Shown one piece after another: positions 1-9,140 of a stretch of DNA of 64,000 nt. The stretch lies in contig CAXYYO010000005.1 in NCBI GenBank assembly GCA_964293305.1, forward strand, positions 1 to 64,000. The letters run 5' to 3'. Positions within the stretch are counted from its first letter, which is position 1, and each line of letters starts with the position of its first letter. The DNA comes from CALAGJ01 sp964293305. GTDB lineage: Bacteria > Bacteroidota > Bacteroidia > Chitinophagales > Chitinophagaceae. Both the position numbers and the translations under genes were made by a program. The notes under the pieces are model-generated. The model was not told the origin of the DNA. It worked only from the letters and a program-made list of their open reading frames with translations, and did not search any database.

Positions 1-58
1 TAGTTTCAATATTAATTGCAAATTTTGGGCTAAAGTGAAAAATTTAAGGAACAGTTTA

Positions 59-90
59 GGGCCTGCCCCTGCGGGTCGGCCTTTTCGTTT
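59..90 (+). terminator. Rho-independent terminator of an upstream gene outside the window
   Basis: An interrupted hairpin (GGCC...GGCC outer arm and CCC...GGG inner arm around a CTGC loop) is followed by TTTTCGTTT on the plus strand. The minus-strand side has no T tract, so it most likely ends a plus-strand gene lying before base 1. It also forms the left edge of a short intergenic repeat. Confidence 0.5.
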
Positions 91-153
91 CAAGTCCTCG
101 CTATTGGTACCTCATAGCTGTGGGCTTTCCACTTCAAATGAAGCAAAGCGAAA
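61..153 (+). repeat. Short intergenic repeat, family B copy 1
   Basis: The right part, GGGCTTTCCACTTCAAATG followed by AAGCAAAGCGAAA, reappears with few changes at about 15787-15821, and both copies begin with a GC(C/A)CCTGC(G/A)GG hairpin-like segment about 60 bases earlier. A weaker relative lies near 28122. No reading frame is evident. Function is unknown. Confidence 0.45.
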
Positions 154-261
154 TTCACGAATACCAAAATAAAAAAAAATACATTCGTAATCCCTCACGC
201 TGTACATAATTTATAAAAGGTACAAAGTGAAACTCCAAATAAACCCTTCATTAAAATCAAA

Positions 262-2652
262 TTATTCTGCCATAATAGCTTGCACCATAGCAATTACATC
301 TTCAGCGTTTGGCTTACTAAAGTAATCACCATCACTGCCATAAGCAGGCCTATGTGCTTTTGCTGTTAAGGTTCTTGGAGCAGCATCCAGCCATTTATAG
401 CCACCTTGCTTTTCCATTACTTCATTAAACATATATGCTGCTGCACCACCCGGCACATCTTCATCAATAAATAAAATGCGGTTTGTTTTTTTAAGGGAGG
501 ACAGAATGCTGTGATTGATATCGAAAGGTAAAAGAGTTTGTACATCTATTATTTCACAACTTATTTGCATTCCTTTCAAACGCTCAGCTGCCGCAGATAC
601 AATCCGTAGTGTGCTGCCATAGGAAACCAAAGTAATATCTGTGCCTGCTTCAAGTATTTCTGGCACTCCAAAAGGCACTTTGTACGCTAATAAATTGTCT
701 GGCAATGTTTCCTTCAAACGATAGCCATTTAAGCATTCTATTACAAGACCCGGATCGTTCGAAGCCAATAGTGTATTATACATACCCACAGCCTGTACCA
801 TATTTCTTGGCACACATACATGCATACCACGTAGTGCATTAATGATCATACCCATGGGGCTACCACTATGCCAAATGCCTTCCAATCTATGCCCACGGGA
901 TCTTACAATGATAGGGCAGCTTTGTTTTCCTTTTGTGCGGTAGTGCATTGTGGCCACATCATCACTCAGGGGTTGAAGGCCATACAACAAATAATCAAGA
1001 TATTGTATTTCAGCTATTGGCCGAAGGCCTCGCAATGCCAATCCAATACCCTGACCCATTATGCTCAATTCTCTAATGCCAGTGTCAAATATTCTATCTA
1101 CACCATGTTTTGCCTGTAAGCCTGAAAAGCCCTGATTAACATCACCTATAAATCCTAAGTCTTCTCCAAAAGCTACCACCAGTGGATTGGTTTCAAATAA
1201 CTGATCAAAATATTTATTTAAAATTTCATACCCATTTACAACTGGTGCAGCATCTTGAAAACTGGCCGCTACTGGATTTACCGCAAGAGCAGACTTTCCA
1301 ATTTCATTGTAAAGATGACTATTGTATAATGCAGTGTTGAGCTCAGATAATTCCTTGTAATATGCTTTTATTTCAGCATCAGCAAATGGACTATTAATAC
1401 ATTCGGTTGCCCTTACCAATGCATGCATTATTTCTCTGCGCAATGGCTCCTTATTATTTTCAAGTTCCTTTGCTATTGCTTGTATTTCATTATAAACATT
1501 GATATCATGCACCTGTGCACTTTTGAATAGTTCAATAGTTTTTTCTTTCTGCAGGCGTATAGGAGATAAATAATTTTCCCATGCAGCAGTTCGCAACTCA
1601 TTCACATCCCTTTTGGTCTGTACTTCTATAGATTGTAATTCATCTTCCGAAGCTATATTGCTATCTATAATCCAGCTGCGCATCTGCTTCACACAATCCC
1701 ATTCCTTTTCCCATTGCAGTCTTTCGGCATCTTTATATCTTTCATGACTTCCGCTAGTGCTATGACCTTGTGGTTGTGTAATTTCTTCAATATGAAAAAG
1801 GGCCGGCACATGTGTTGTTCTTATTGCCTCAATGGCCTCTTCCAATACTTCGCACATGGCGGGGTAGTCCCAACCTTTTAGCTTATATATCTGCATACCG
1901 TTTGTGCCATCCTCTTTTTGAAAACCGGATAAAGCATCTGAAATAGAACCCTTTGTCGTTTGATATTTTTTGGGTACAGAAATGCCATATCCATCATCCC
2001 ATACAAATATGGCTGCTGGTATTTGTTGTACACTTATTGCATTAACTGTTTCCCAAAAATGTCCTTCCGAAGTAGAGGCATCCCCAATGGTTACAAAGCA
2101 AATTTCATTACCATTATTACTTAAATCTTTATATGAGTGAAGGGCTGTATTATTTCTAAATAATTTTGAAGCTAGTGCTAATCCTGCACTTCTGGGCATT
2201 TGTCCGGCTGTTGGTGCCATATCAGCAGCTACATTATATTGATTGGCTAGTGGCAGCCAATTACCGGAGGCATCAGTATTTGGAGTTACAAAATGGCTCA
2301 CCATCTGCCTTCCGGCACTAAAGGGTTCATTGTTTTCATCAGGGTCTGCATATAGTTGTGCAAAAAACTGTTGCACAGTTGCCATGCCTGTAGCAAACAT
2401 AAAAGTTTGGTCCCGGTAGTATCCACTTCTAAAATCTCCGGGATTGAAAAATTTTGACATAGCCACCTGTGCTACTTCCTTACCATCTCCAAAAATACCA
2501 AATTTTGCTTTGCCTGTAAGCACTTCTTTACGACCCAGCAAACTGGTTTCTCTACTTAGCACCACAATTCTATAGTCTGCTAATACCGTATTTTTAAATT
2601 GATTAAAAGAAAGTAAATCCGGAGATGAAACAGTTTGTGTAAAATTTTCCAT
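262..2652 (-). CDS. Fused alpha/beta E1 component of a branched-chain 2-oxoacid dehydrogenase complex
   Basis: Thiamine-diphosphate-dependent E1 of the 2-oxoisovalerate/2-oxoacid dehydrogenase type, which decarboxylates the 2-oxoacid and passes the acyl group to a lipoyl E2. About 796 residues carry both halves in one chain: an alpha-type half (residues 1 to about 450, cofactor-binding GDASTSEGHFWE near 190 ending at WDDGYGIS) and a beta-type transketolase half (from about 475, GEDLGFIGDVNQG, with the C-terminal transketolase domain after 650). Such fused E1 proteins are common in Bacteroidota. The ATG at 2652 was chosen over the longer frame to 2724 because homology starts at MENFTQ and a TATCTTTG -7 box sits four bases upstream. 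No E2 or E3 gene is adjacent. The exact substrate (branched-chain or pyruvate) is not settled by sequence. Confidence 0.85.
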   Translation of the reverse strand: MENFTQTVSSPDLLSFNQFKNTVLADYRIVVLSRETSLLGRKEVLTGKAKFGIFGDGKEVAQVAMSKFFNPGDFRSGYYRDQTFMFATGMATVQQFFAQLYADPDENNEPFSAGRQMVSHFVTPNTDASGNWLPLANQYNVAADMAPTAGQMPRSAGLALASKLFRNNTALHSYKDLSNNGNEICFVTIGDASTSEGHFWETVNAISVQQIPAAIFVWDDGYGISVPKKYQTTKGSISDALSGFQKEDGTNGMQIYKLKGWDYPAMCEVLEEAIEAIRTTHVPALFHIEEITQPQGHSTSGSHERYKDAERLQWEKEWDCVKQMRSWIIDSNIASEDELQSIEVQTKRDVNELRTAAWENYLSPIRLQKEKTIELFKSAQVHDINVYNEIQAIAKELENNKEPLRREIMHALVRATECINSPFADAEIKAYYKELSELNTALYNSHLYNEIGKSALAVNPVAASFQDAAPVVNGYEILNKYFDQLFETNPLVVAFGEDLGFIGDVNQGFSGLQAKHGVDRIFDTGIRELSIMGQGIGLALRGLRPIAEIQYLDYLLYGLQPLSDDVATMHYRTKGKQSCPIIVRSRGHRLEGIWHSGSPMGMIINALRGMHVCVPRNMVQAVGMYNTLLASNDPGLVIECLNGYRLKETLPDNLLAYKVPFGVPEILEAGTDITLVSYGSTLRIVSAAAERLKGMQISCEIIDVQTLLPFDINHSILSSLKKTNRILFIDEDVPGGAAAYMFNEVMEKQGGYKWLDAAPRTLTAKAHRPAYGSDGDYFSKPNAEDVIAMVQAIMAE

Positions 2653-2656
2653 GATG

Positions 2657-2664
2657 CAAAGATA
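2657..2664 (-). promoter_or_regulatory. Bacteroidota -7 box of the E1 gene
   Basis: Read on the minus strand this is TATCTTTG, an exact match to the Bacteroidota TAnnTTTG -7 consensus, only four bases before the chosen ATG at 2652. It implies an extremely short or absent leader. Confidence 0.5.
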
Positions 2665-2826
2665 ACGGTTGTTAGCGGTTTGGAGTTTTGTAAAAGGAGG
2701 CAAAATTTTAACTTGTGAACGCAAATTTGCAAACCCACTTTAGCATTTACTCTCTACAAATATTAGAGTATGCCTCCAATATTTTTTTAACATTTCCGAA
2801 ATGCTTCGTATTAAATCCATTCTCCA

Positions 2827-2834
2827 TACATTTG
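2827..2834 (+). promoter_or_regulatory. -7 promoter box of the PDZ gene
   Basis: TACATTTG matches TAnnTTTG. It is 7 bases before the ATG at 2842 and 31 bases before the alternative ATG at 2866. Confidence 0.45.
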
Positions 2835-2841
2835 CTACGAA

Positions 2842-3834
2842 ATGTTTAGTACTAAAAAAATTAATATGCAAAAAATTATTCAGCAATTCATCGTAGCATG
2901 CTTACTGGGTGGGCTTTTACAAACAAATACCCTGTGTGCTCAGGATCAAATCATGATTCGTAAAAAGAAAGACAGTAAGGAAAAAGTAACAATTGTGGTG
3001 GATGGCGATAAGATTACAGTAAACGGAAAACCTATAGATGATTTTAAAAATGATGACATTGAGATTTCTCAAATTGAATTTCCAGAATTGGCCGCATTAG
3101 ATTTTGATTTGAATAAAAGGCACTTTGAGCAAATGGAAAAATTACAGGAATTGCAACATTTTGATGGAGACTTTGGTCAAAACTGGGCTCAAGCCGGTAA
3201 AAGGAATGAAGCTTTTCTTGGAGTGCTTACCGAAGCCACAGATGATGGTGCAAAAATTACAAAAGTTACGGATGAAAGCCCTGCCTACATGGCCGCATTA
3301 AAAGAGGCTGACTACATAACAAAAGTTAATGAAATTGATATAAAAGGACCGGACGATTTGTATGAGGCCATTGGTAAATTTAAACCGGAAGATAAAGTGA
3401 GCATCACCTTTACCAGAGATGGCAAGACTCAGAAAAAAGACATTATTTTAGCAAAGAATAAAGATGTAAAGGTTTATGGCTGGAACAATGACAATAATTA
3501 TAGCTTCAATTTTAGGCCACCAAGCTTAGGAGGAGGCGCATTTTCGTTTACAAGAAAACCCAGAATGGGTGCCATTGTGCAGGATACAGAAGATAATTCC
3601 GGGGTAAATATTTTGGAGATGGATGATGATACTCCTGCAGCAAAAGCGGGTTTAAAAATTGGGGATATCATCACCATGGTTAATGATACAACTATTACTT
3701 CTACAGATGATATTAGAAATGTGTTTAAAGATGCAAAAGATGGGGACAGTTATTCCATTAAATATAAAAGAGACAATCAAACGCTCAGTACTACCCTTCG
3801 ATTTCCAAAAGAATTAAAGACAATAGGTTTATAA
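2842..3834 (+). CDS. Exported protein with two PDZ domains and no protease domain
   Basis: About 330 residues with an N-terminal signal peptide (hydrophobic stretch about residues 13-31, cleavage near LCAQ). A charged, helical linker rich in Glu, Asp and Lys follows, then two PDZ domains, about 122-205 (AFLGVLTEATDDGAKITKV) and about 238-325 (RMGAIVQDTEDNSGVNILEM), each with the usual SPAYMAALKEADYI or TPAAKAGLKIGDII signature. No HtrA-like serine protease or other catalytic module is present, so a periplasmic binding or scaffold role is inferred. A TACATTTG box at 2827-2834 lies seven bases before this ATG; the in-frame ATG at 2866 also leaves a good signal peptide and may be the true start. 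A strong terminator follows, so it is probably monocistronic. Confidence 0.8.
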   Translation: MFSTKKINMQKIIQQFIVACLLGGLLQTNTLCAQDQIMIRKKKDSKEKVTIVVDGDKITVNGKPIDDFKNDDIEISQIEFPELAALDFDLNKRHFEQMEKLQELQHFDGDFGQNWAQAGKRNEAFLGVLTEATDDGAKITKVTDESPAYMAALKEADYITKVNEIDIKGPDDLYEAIGKFKPEDKVSITFTRDGKTQKKDIILAKNKDVKVYGWNNDNNYSFNFRPPSLGGGAFSFTRKPRMGAIVQDTEDNSGVNILEMDDDTPAAKAGLKIGDIITMVNDTTITSTDDIRNVFKDAKDGDSYSIKYKRDNQTLSTTLRFPKELKTIGL

Positions 3835-3863
3835 AATCTTCTTTCTCATGTGCGTGTGCTTAA

Positions 3864-3898
3864 CCGCCCTAACCTCAAGTTGGGACGGTTTTTTTAGT
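3864..3898 (+). terminator. Rho-independent terminator after the PDZ gene
   Basis: A 12-position stem, 3864-3875 with 3881-3892 (one C-A mismatch and one G-U), loop CTCAA, followed directly by seven T residues. Confidence 0.85.
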
Positions 3899-4164
3899 TG
3901 TGATTAAAACCCGAATTATCCTTACAACATTTCTTGAAAAACTAAAACCAGGCATAGAAAATCTATCCAACTTTGGTAAATTATTTCAGTGCAAGCAAAT
4001 TTTATTTGTGAACTAATACATGTCATCAAGACAGGTATTTCAAACATTTAATAAATATAGCCCTTTAAATTTTTAGGTTGATGGTCCATAAAATTCTATG
4101 TGGGAAATGAAATTTTGAAAATGCTAATTCTGTACAGGGCAGCCATTCTGTCACCACATTACAC
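3899..4164. other. AT-rich intergenic stretch without visible gene
   Basis: No open frame with coding character, no hairpin with a T tract and no copy of the repeats described elsewhere. It ends in the miaB promoter. Confidence 0.5.
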
Positions 4165-4172
4165 TAATTTTG
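4165..4172 (+). promoter_or_regulatory. -7 promoter box of miaB
   Basis: TAATTTTG, an exact TAnnTTTG match 18 bases before the miaB ATG. No clear -33 TTG at the usual spacing was seen. Confidence 0.5.
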
Positions 4173-4190
4173 TAGCCAAATTATTTTATA

Positions 4191-5612
4191 ATGCCTGTTA
4201 TAAATACAGCAGAATATCACGATGAAAAACGGCAAGGGGAGGCTTTCCAACCATTTGCATTAGATAAAAATAGCTATTCAAAAAAGTATTTTATAGAAAG
4301 TTATGGTTGCCAGATGAATTTCGGCGATAGTGAAATTGTAGCGAGTATATTATATGGTGAAGGTTATGGAGCTACTCGGATAGTGGAAGAAGCAGATCTA
4401 ATTTTATTAAATACCTGCAGCATCCGTGAAAAGGCCGAGCAAACCATCAGAAAAAGACTTACAGAATTTAGAAAACTTAAAGTAGCAAAACCGGGTACGC
4501 TGGTAGGCATATTAGGTTGTATGGCTGAAAGACTAAAATCAAAATTGCTGGAGGAAGAAAAACTCGTGGATATGGTAGTAGGTCCAGATGCTTATCGGAG
4601 TTTACCCGCTTTGGTTTTAGAGGCAGAATCAGGGCAAAAGTCTGTTAATGTATTACTGAGCAGGGAAGAAACCTATTCAGATATTTCCCCGGTAAGATTA
4701 GATAGTAATGGCATTACAGCATTTATTTCCATTATGCGGGGTTGTAATAATATGTGCAGTTTCTGTGTGGTCCCTTTTACCCGTGGCCGGGAACGAAGCA
4801 GGGATGCAATAAGCATAATAGCAGAAGCAAAACAGTTATTTGAAAGTGGCATTAAAGAGGTTACCCTACTTGGGCAAAATGTAGATAGTTATTACTGGAT
4901 GGATGATAGCAGAAATGTGGCAGTAACATTTGCTCATTTATTAGAAAAAGTGGCAATGATCAGTCCATTACTTAGGGTAAGATTCAGTACATCTCATCCA
5001 AAAGATATTACCACAGATGTATTGGAGACGATGGCTGCTTATAAAAACATTTGTAAGTATATACACCTGCCGGTACAAAGCGGAAGCACCAGAATACTTC
5101 AATTGATGAATCGCACTTACACAAGGGAATGGTATCTTTCAAAGATAAATCAGATAAGAACGATTATGCCTGATTGTGGTATAAGTAGTGATATTATTGC
5201 CGGCTTCTGTACTGAAACGGATGAAGATCATGCAGACACGCTCAGCATCATAAGGCAAAGCAGATATGACATGAGTTATATGTATTATTACAGTGAAAGG
5301 CCCGGCACACTGGCTGCAAAAAGATATGAGGATGATATACCCGAAATCGTCAAAAAACAGCGGCTTCAAGAAATTGTGGATTTACAAAACAAATTGAGTT
5401 TAGAAAGCAATCAGAAAGATATTGGCACCATTTCGGAAGTGTTGATAGAAGGCAATAGCAAACGTAGTGAGCATTTTTGGAGGGGGAGAAATAGTCAAAA
5501 TAAAGTGGTAATATTTCCTAAGCTAAATGGTGCAATACAAGCAGGAGATTATGTACAGGTGAAAATAACTGACTGCACTAAAGCAACAATGATGGGGGAT
5601 ATGTTAGTTTAA
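4191..5612 (+). CDS. miaB: tRNA-2-methylthio-N6-dimethylallyladenosine synthase
   Basis: Radical-SAM methylthiotransferase that adds the 2-methylthio group to i6A37 of tRNAs reading UNN codons. The 473 residues are the usual length. The N-terminal methylthiotransferase domain carries the three auxiliary-cluster cysteines (YGCQMNFGDSE, NTCSIREKA, GCMAERLKSK). The radical-SAM motif RGCNNMCSFCVVPFTRG (CxxxCxxC) lies near residue 183, and a TRAM domain forms the last 65 residues. The start is the ATG after a TAATTTTG promoter box. It is followed after about 170 bases by the sigma-54 activator, so it may be transcribed alone. Confidence 0.95.
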   Translation: MPVINTAEYHDEKRQGEAFQPFALDKNSYSKKYFIESYGCQMNFGDSEIVASILYGEGYGATRIVEEADLILLNTCSIREKAEQTIRKRLTEFRKLKVAKPGTLVGILGCMAERLKSKLLEEEKLVDMVVGPDAYRSLPALVLEAESGQKSVNVLLSREETYSDISPVRLDSNGITAFISIMRGCNNMCSFCVVPFTRGRERSRDAISIIAEAKQLFESGIKEVTLLGQNVDSYYWMDDSRNVAVTFAHLLEKVAMISPLLRVRFSTSHPKDITTDVLETMAAYKNICKYIHLPVQSGSTRILQLMNRTYTREWYLSKINQIRTIMPDCGISSDIIAGFCTETDEDHADTLSIIRQSRYDMSYMYYYSERPGTLAAKRYEDDIPEIVKKQRLQEIVDLQNKLSLESNQKDIGTISEVLIEGNSKRSEHFWRGRNSQNKVVIFPKLNGAIQAGDYVQVKITDCTKATMMGDMLV

Positions 5613-5780
5613 CACCTTAAAAATAAGCTATCAGCTTTGGTAAAAGTTTGTAGAGTACTTGTAGCTAACAGTGTAATTAATTACTAAGAATAAAAATTAG
5701 AAACCGGAAAAAAATTCGCAGTTATTGCAACGGTTGGAATAATTTAAAATAAGTAGCAATAATTGTATAGTAAAAAGATA

Positions 5781-7046
5781 ATGGCAGAAATACAATCAGT
5801 AAAAAACAGGTTTGGTATTATAGGCAATGCGGTAGCAGTTAATCATGCTATTAACGTGGCAATGCAAGTATCAGCTACAGATTTGTCTGTATTAATAACC
5901 GGAGAAAGTGGTGTAGGCAAGGAAGTGTTTTCGCAAATTATTCATTCTTTATCTGCAAGAAAACATAATTCCTTTATTGCAGTAAACTGTGGCGCAATAC
6001 CTGAAGGCACCATTGATTCAGAACTTTTTGGTCATGAAAAAGGAGCTTTTACAGGTGCTGTGGACAGTAGAAAAGGATACTTCGAAACGGTGAATGGTGG
6101 CACTATTTTTTTAGATGAAATTGGGGAAATGCCATTGGGTACACAGGCCCGTTTGCTACGTGTGCTTGAAACCGGAGAGTATATAAGAGTAGGTTCAAGT
6201 AAGGTACAAAAAACCGATGTGCGCATAATAGCTGCTTCAAATAAAGACCTGCTGGAGTCCACATATAATGGGCGTTTTAGAGAAGATTTATATTATAGGT
6301 TGAGTAGTGTTCCTATAAGAGTGCCGGCACTAAGGGACAGGAAAGATGATATACCATTGCTCTTTAGAAAATTTGTGGTTGATTTTGCAGAGCGATATAA
6401 AACAACACCGGTACAATTAGAAGAAGATGCCAAAATTTTATTAATGAATTATCCCTGGCCGGGAAATGTGCGTGAACTAAAAAATATTGCGGAGCAAATT
6501 TCAGTTCTTGCAGGAACTACACAAATTGATGCCCAAACACTGAGAACTTATTTACCTGAAAAAAACTTCAACCGTCTTCCTGTATTAGCAGGCAGTGCAG
6601 CGGTGAATGGCAGTGAGTTTGCCAATGAAAGAGAAATTCTATACAAACTCTTTTTCGACATGAAAAAAGATGTAACAGAATTGAAAAGAATGTTTTTGGA
6701 AATTTTAAAAAATCCATCTGTTGCAGGACAGCAAAGCTCATCTTTTAATATGAATGAACTCATGCAAGAAATGCCCAATAACGACCTCATGAGTATGGTT
6801 TCCAACCAAAATTTGCAACCGGCAGTTATTATGTCAAACCAAAATGAAGACATGATGCATGCGCATACTGATGTAATTGATGCTCATGAAGAAGTAGAAG
6901 AATCGCTGAGTATAGCAGATAGAGAAAAGGAACTCATACTGAAGGCATTAAAAAAGCATAAAATGAGGCGCCGCCGAGCCGCTTTAGACCTCGGCATCAG
7001 TGAAAGAACATTGTATAGAAAACTTAAAGAGTATAGCATTATCTAA
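5781..7046 (+). CDS. Sigma-54-dependent transcriptional activator without receiver domain
   Basis: AAA+ bacterial enhancer-binding protein with Walker A GESGVGKE, the sigma-54 contact loop GAFTGA, Walker B (GGTIFLDEIGE), an arginine-finger region (FREDLYYRLSSVP) and a C-terminal Fis-type helix-turn-helix (RRAALDLGISERTLYRKL). The AAA domain begins almost at the N-terminus, so there is no receiver or GAF sensor. About 110 residues of low-complexity, Met/Asn-rich linker separate the ATPase from the DNA-binding helix. The ATG at 5781 is preferred to an in-frame TTG at 5763. The stop overlaps the lptE start (TAATG), implying a transcript sigma-54 activator-lptE-hypothetical-secG. Signal input and target genes cannot be read from the sequence. 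Confidence 0.9.
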   Translation: MAEIQSVKNRFGIIGNAVAVNHAINVAMQVSATDLSVLITGESGVGKEVFSQIIHSLSARKHNSFIAVNCGAIPEGTIDSELFGHEKGAFTGAVDSRKGYFETVNGGTIFLDEIGEMPLGTQARLLRVLETGEYIRVGSSKVQKTDVRIIAASNKDLLESTYNGRFREDLYYRLSSVPIRVPALRDRKDDIPLLFRKFVVDFAERYKTTPVQLEEDAKILLMNYPWPGNVRELKNIAEQISVLAGTTQIDAQTLRTYLPEKNFNRLPVLAGSAAVNGSEFANEREILYKLFFDMKKDVTELKRMFLEILKNPSVAGQQSSSFNMNELMQEMPNNDLMSMVSNQNLQPAVIMSNQNEDMMHAHTDVIDAHEEVEESLSIADREKELILKALKKHKMRRRRAALDLGISERTLYRKLKEYSII

Positions 7047-7546
7047 TGAAAACTAAAATTGCATTCATCCTATTATATTGTTCAATAGCATGGAGTTCCT
7101 GTGGTATTTATACATTTAGAGATGTGTCTATACCTGCTGATGTTAAAACGGTAAAAATTGGTTTTATCGAAAACAAAGCGAGGTATATTAACCCACAGTT
7201 AAGCCCACAACTTACAGATGCATTTCAGCAAAAAGTGAATAACTATACAAAACTTACAAGAACAAATAATGACGAAGCTGATTACCTCATAAATAGTTAT
7301 ATCAGCAATTATAATGTAAGTACATCTGGCATTAGCAATGGTCAAACAGCCAACAATAGGTTGTCAGTTGGTGTGCATATCACCTTTATCAATACCAAAA
7401 TACCGGAAACAAAAGAGTTTGATGTAAATCGTGATTTTGAATTTTCGGCAGCTTTGTCATTGCCGCAGGCAGAAGCACAATTACTACCTGATATTATTCG
7501 AAATGTTTCGGATGAAATGTTTAATAGAGTATTCTCCAACTGGTAG
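7046..7546 (+). CDS. lptE: LptE-family lipoprotein of the LPS transport machinery
   Basis: A 166-residue lipoprotein: hydrophobic signal with lipobox WSSC (Cys19), then a mature part beginning GIYTFRDVSIPADVKTVKI, which resembles the Bacteroidota LptE branch. LptE plugs the LptD barrel that delivers lipopolysaccharide to the outer leaflet. The repeated small beta strands and the C-terminal helix (LPDIIRNVSDEMFNRVFSNW) fit the family. The start overlaps the stop of the sigma-54 activator by one base. The family is divergent, so the call rests on size, lipobox, fold pattern and conserved neighbours rather than on a catalytic motif. Confidence 0.75.
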   Translation: MKTKIAFILLYCSIAWSSCGIYTFRDVSIPADVKTVKIGFIENKARYINPQLSPQLTDAFQQKVNNYTKLTRTNNDEADYLINSYISNYNVSTSGISNGQTANNRLSVGVHITFINTKIPETKEFDVNRDFEFSAALSLPQAEAQLLPDIIRNVSDEMFNRVFSNW

Positions 7547-7583
7547 GCGTTTACACTTACCTTCACCCACTATCATCGCACAA

Positions 7584-8459
7584 ATGAATAAAGCCGTATT
7601 GTTCAAATCACTTTATGAGTCCTTAGGCGCTGGTCATTTATCAGGCCACAAAAAAGCGGAGCACCTGGATGAAATTACAGCTGCACATCCTTATTTTTTT
7701 GTAGGTCACTTTTTAAAATTGCTGCATAATAATGACGACAGTAGGGATGATCAATCGATAAAAAAAACAGCTTTACCAATTAGTAACGAAGCTTGGTTAA
7801 ATTTTTTATTGGATGGCACCGATACATTTTCTGCATCAAATCCATTTCAAAAAGAGTCCGATACAATTGAGTATGTTCAGGATGAAGTCACCGAACATAT
7901 TGCCAGTATAATGGAACCAAGCGAATATCAAAAAGAACCTGATTTGGAGGAAGCAATTCCAAATGAATTCGAAACTGAGCAGAAAGAAACCTTTGACGAG
8001 GAGGCTTCTTCAGAAAAAATTTCTTCCATTTTGCAGGAGCAATTATTGGTATTTGAAAAAGCGGTAGAAGCTGATGCCATTATTCCCATAGAAACTGCCC
8101 CCTTTTACAGGGTGGATTATTTTGCATCTCAGGGTATAAAATTTGAAAATCCAACAGCAGATGGAGATGCTTTAGAGGCCAAAACAAGAAGGTTTACGGA
8201 CTGGCTAAGACATATACGCCACATTAATCCAAATCCAACAGATTTGGGCACAGATGCCGCTTCTGAAAAAAAGATTGTGGCCTTGGCAGGTCAATCCATA
8301 GAAAATCCTGAAATTATAACAGAAGCTATGGCACAGGTACTGGAGCGTCAGGGTAAATACCAGAAAGCAATAAGGCTATACGAAAAATTAAGTTTTTTGA
8401 ATCCCTCAAAAAACGCTTTCTTTGCCAGCAAAATTGTAGAACTAAGCAATAAATTATGA
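7584..8459 (+). CDS. Hypothetical protein with C-terminal TPR-like helices
   Basis: About 291 residues, no signal peptide. The N-terminus (ITAAHPYFFVGHFLKLLH) has the helical pattern of a Bacteroidota family found beside lptE and secG. The middle (about 95-170) is acidic and low in complexity. The last 50 residues (PEIITEAMAQVLERQGKYQKAIRLYEKLSFLNP) form a tetratricopeptide-like helix pair. The ATG at 7584 was chosen; the frame is open upstream into lptE, so ATGs within lptE (7506, 7515) are possible but would add 23 or more residues of non-homologous sequence. It overlaps secG by four bases (ATGA). Function is unknown; a cytoplasmic protein-interaction role is inferred. Confidence 0.7.
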   Translation: MNKAVLFKSLYESLGAGHLSGHKKAEHLDEITAAHPYFFVGHFLKLLHNNDDSRDDQSIKKTALPISNEAWLNFLLDGTDTFSASNPFQKESDTIEYVQDEVTEHIASIMEPSEYQKEPDLEEAIPNEFETEQKETFDEEASSEKISSILQEQLLVFEKAVEADAIIPIETAPFYRVDYFASQGIKFENPTADGDALEAKTRRFTDWLRHIRHINPNPTDLGTDAASEKKIVALAGQSIENPEIITEAMAQVLERQGKYQKAIRLYEKLSFLNPSKNAFFASKIVELSNKL

Positions 8460-8800
8460 CACTAATATTTTTTATACTGATAGTTATAGCCTGTATCATT
8501 TTAGGGATTATCGTGTTAATTCAAAATCCAAAAGGTGGTGGTCTTAGCGGCACACTTGCTGGATTTAATAATCAATTTATGGGAGTAAAACAGACTACAG
8601 ATGTTTTGGAGAAAGGTACTTGGATATTTGTATCTGTATTGATTGCACTTTGTTTGGTTTCAAGTTTATTTTTAACGAGCCCTGCGGGCAATGAAGATTC
8701 TTTGATAAATGATATCAACACAAATACACCGGCACAACAGCAAGCTGCACCCGTATCTCCAATACCTGTAGCCCCTGCACAGGAGGATAGCAACAAATAA
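8456..8800 (+). CDS. secG: Preprotein translocase subunit SecG
   Basis: Small inner-membrane subunit that assists SecYE in protein export. The 114 residues contain a transmembrane helix at 3-21, the hallmark NPKGGGLSGTLAGF loop, a second helix at about 53-73 and a Pro/Gln/Ala-rich cytoplasmic or periplasmic tail. The start overlaps the preceding stop (ATGA), placing it last in the sigma-54 activator-lptE operon, which is closed by a terminator at 8823. Confidence 0.93.
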   Translation: MTLIFFILIVIACIILGIIVLIQNPKGGGLSGTLAGFNNQFMGVKQTTDVLEKGTWIFVSVLIALCLVSSLFLTSPAGNEDSLINDINTNTPAQQQAAPVSPIPVAPAQEDSNK

Positions 8801-8822
8801 TAGATTTAAAATAAATTGAAAG

Positions 8823-8847
8823 ACCGGCTTTATAAGTCGGTTTTTTT
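8823..8847 (+). terminator. Rho-independent terminator after secG
   Basis: An eight-pair stem, ACCGGCTT with AAGTCGGT (one G-U), a TAT loop and seven T residues. It closes the secG transcript. Confidence 0.88.
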
Positions 8848-8970
8848 ATGGATAGATATTAAGGCAGGACAAAAAGGGGCTATAAGATTTCGCTCAATTT
8901 TATATCCAACAAACCGTTAGGCTGGTTATATTGGTTTTCCAGAAAATTGCCTTATGAATTGATTGTTAAC

Positions 8971-9140
8971 CCAAGTGATGCATTTCATTGTATCATACAG
9001 ACAAAATGCTGTACACATCTGCCTTTGACAACAATTGTTGATTTTTAAATAGCTTACTATATCATCAGCTCAGCAGTAATCTCAAGCATTTATCAATATC
9101 ACCTTTCAACTTTTCAAAACATACTCAACTACGTTATCGG
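8971..9140 (+). repeat. MITE-like intergenic element, family A copy 1
   Basis: A 170-base segment sharing blocks in the same order with three other sites (14632, 28337, 55179): (C)CTTTGACAACAATTGTTG near the middle left, CTCAAGCATTTATCAATAT on the right, and TTTCAACTTTTCA after it. The perfect 12-base palindrome CAACAATTGTTG is at 9029-9040. The ends are degraded (TTGTTAACCC on the left against CGGTTAGAACAA on the right, still imperfectly inverted). It lies between convergent secG and the thioesterase gene. No open reading frame. Confidence 0.75.

Noticed and set aside
868..1119. Plus-strand open frame inside the E1 gene
   Set aside because: Entirely antisense to a strongly conserved coding region, so a shadow frame.
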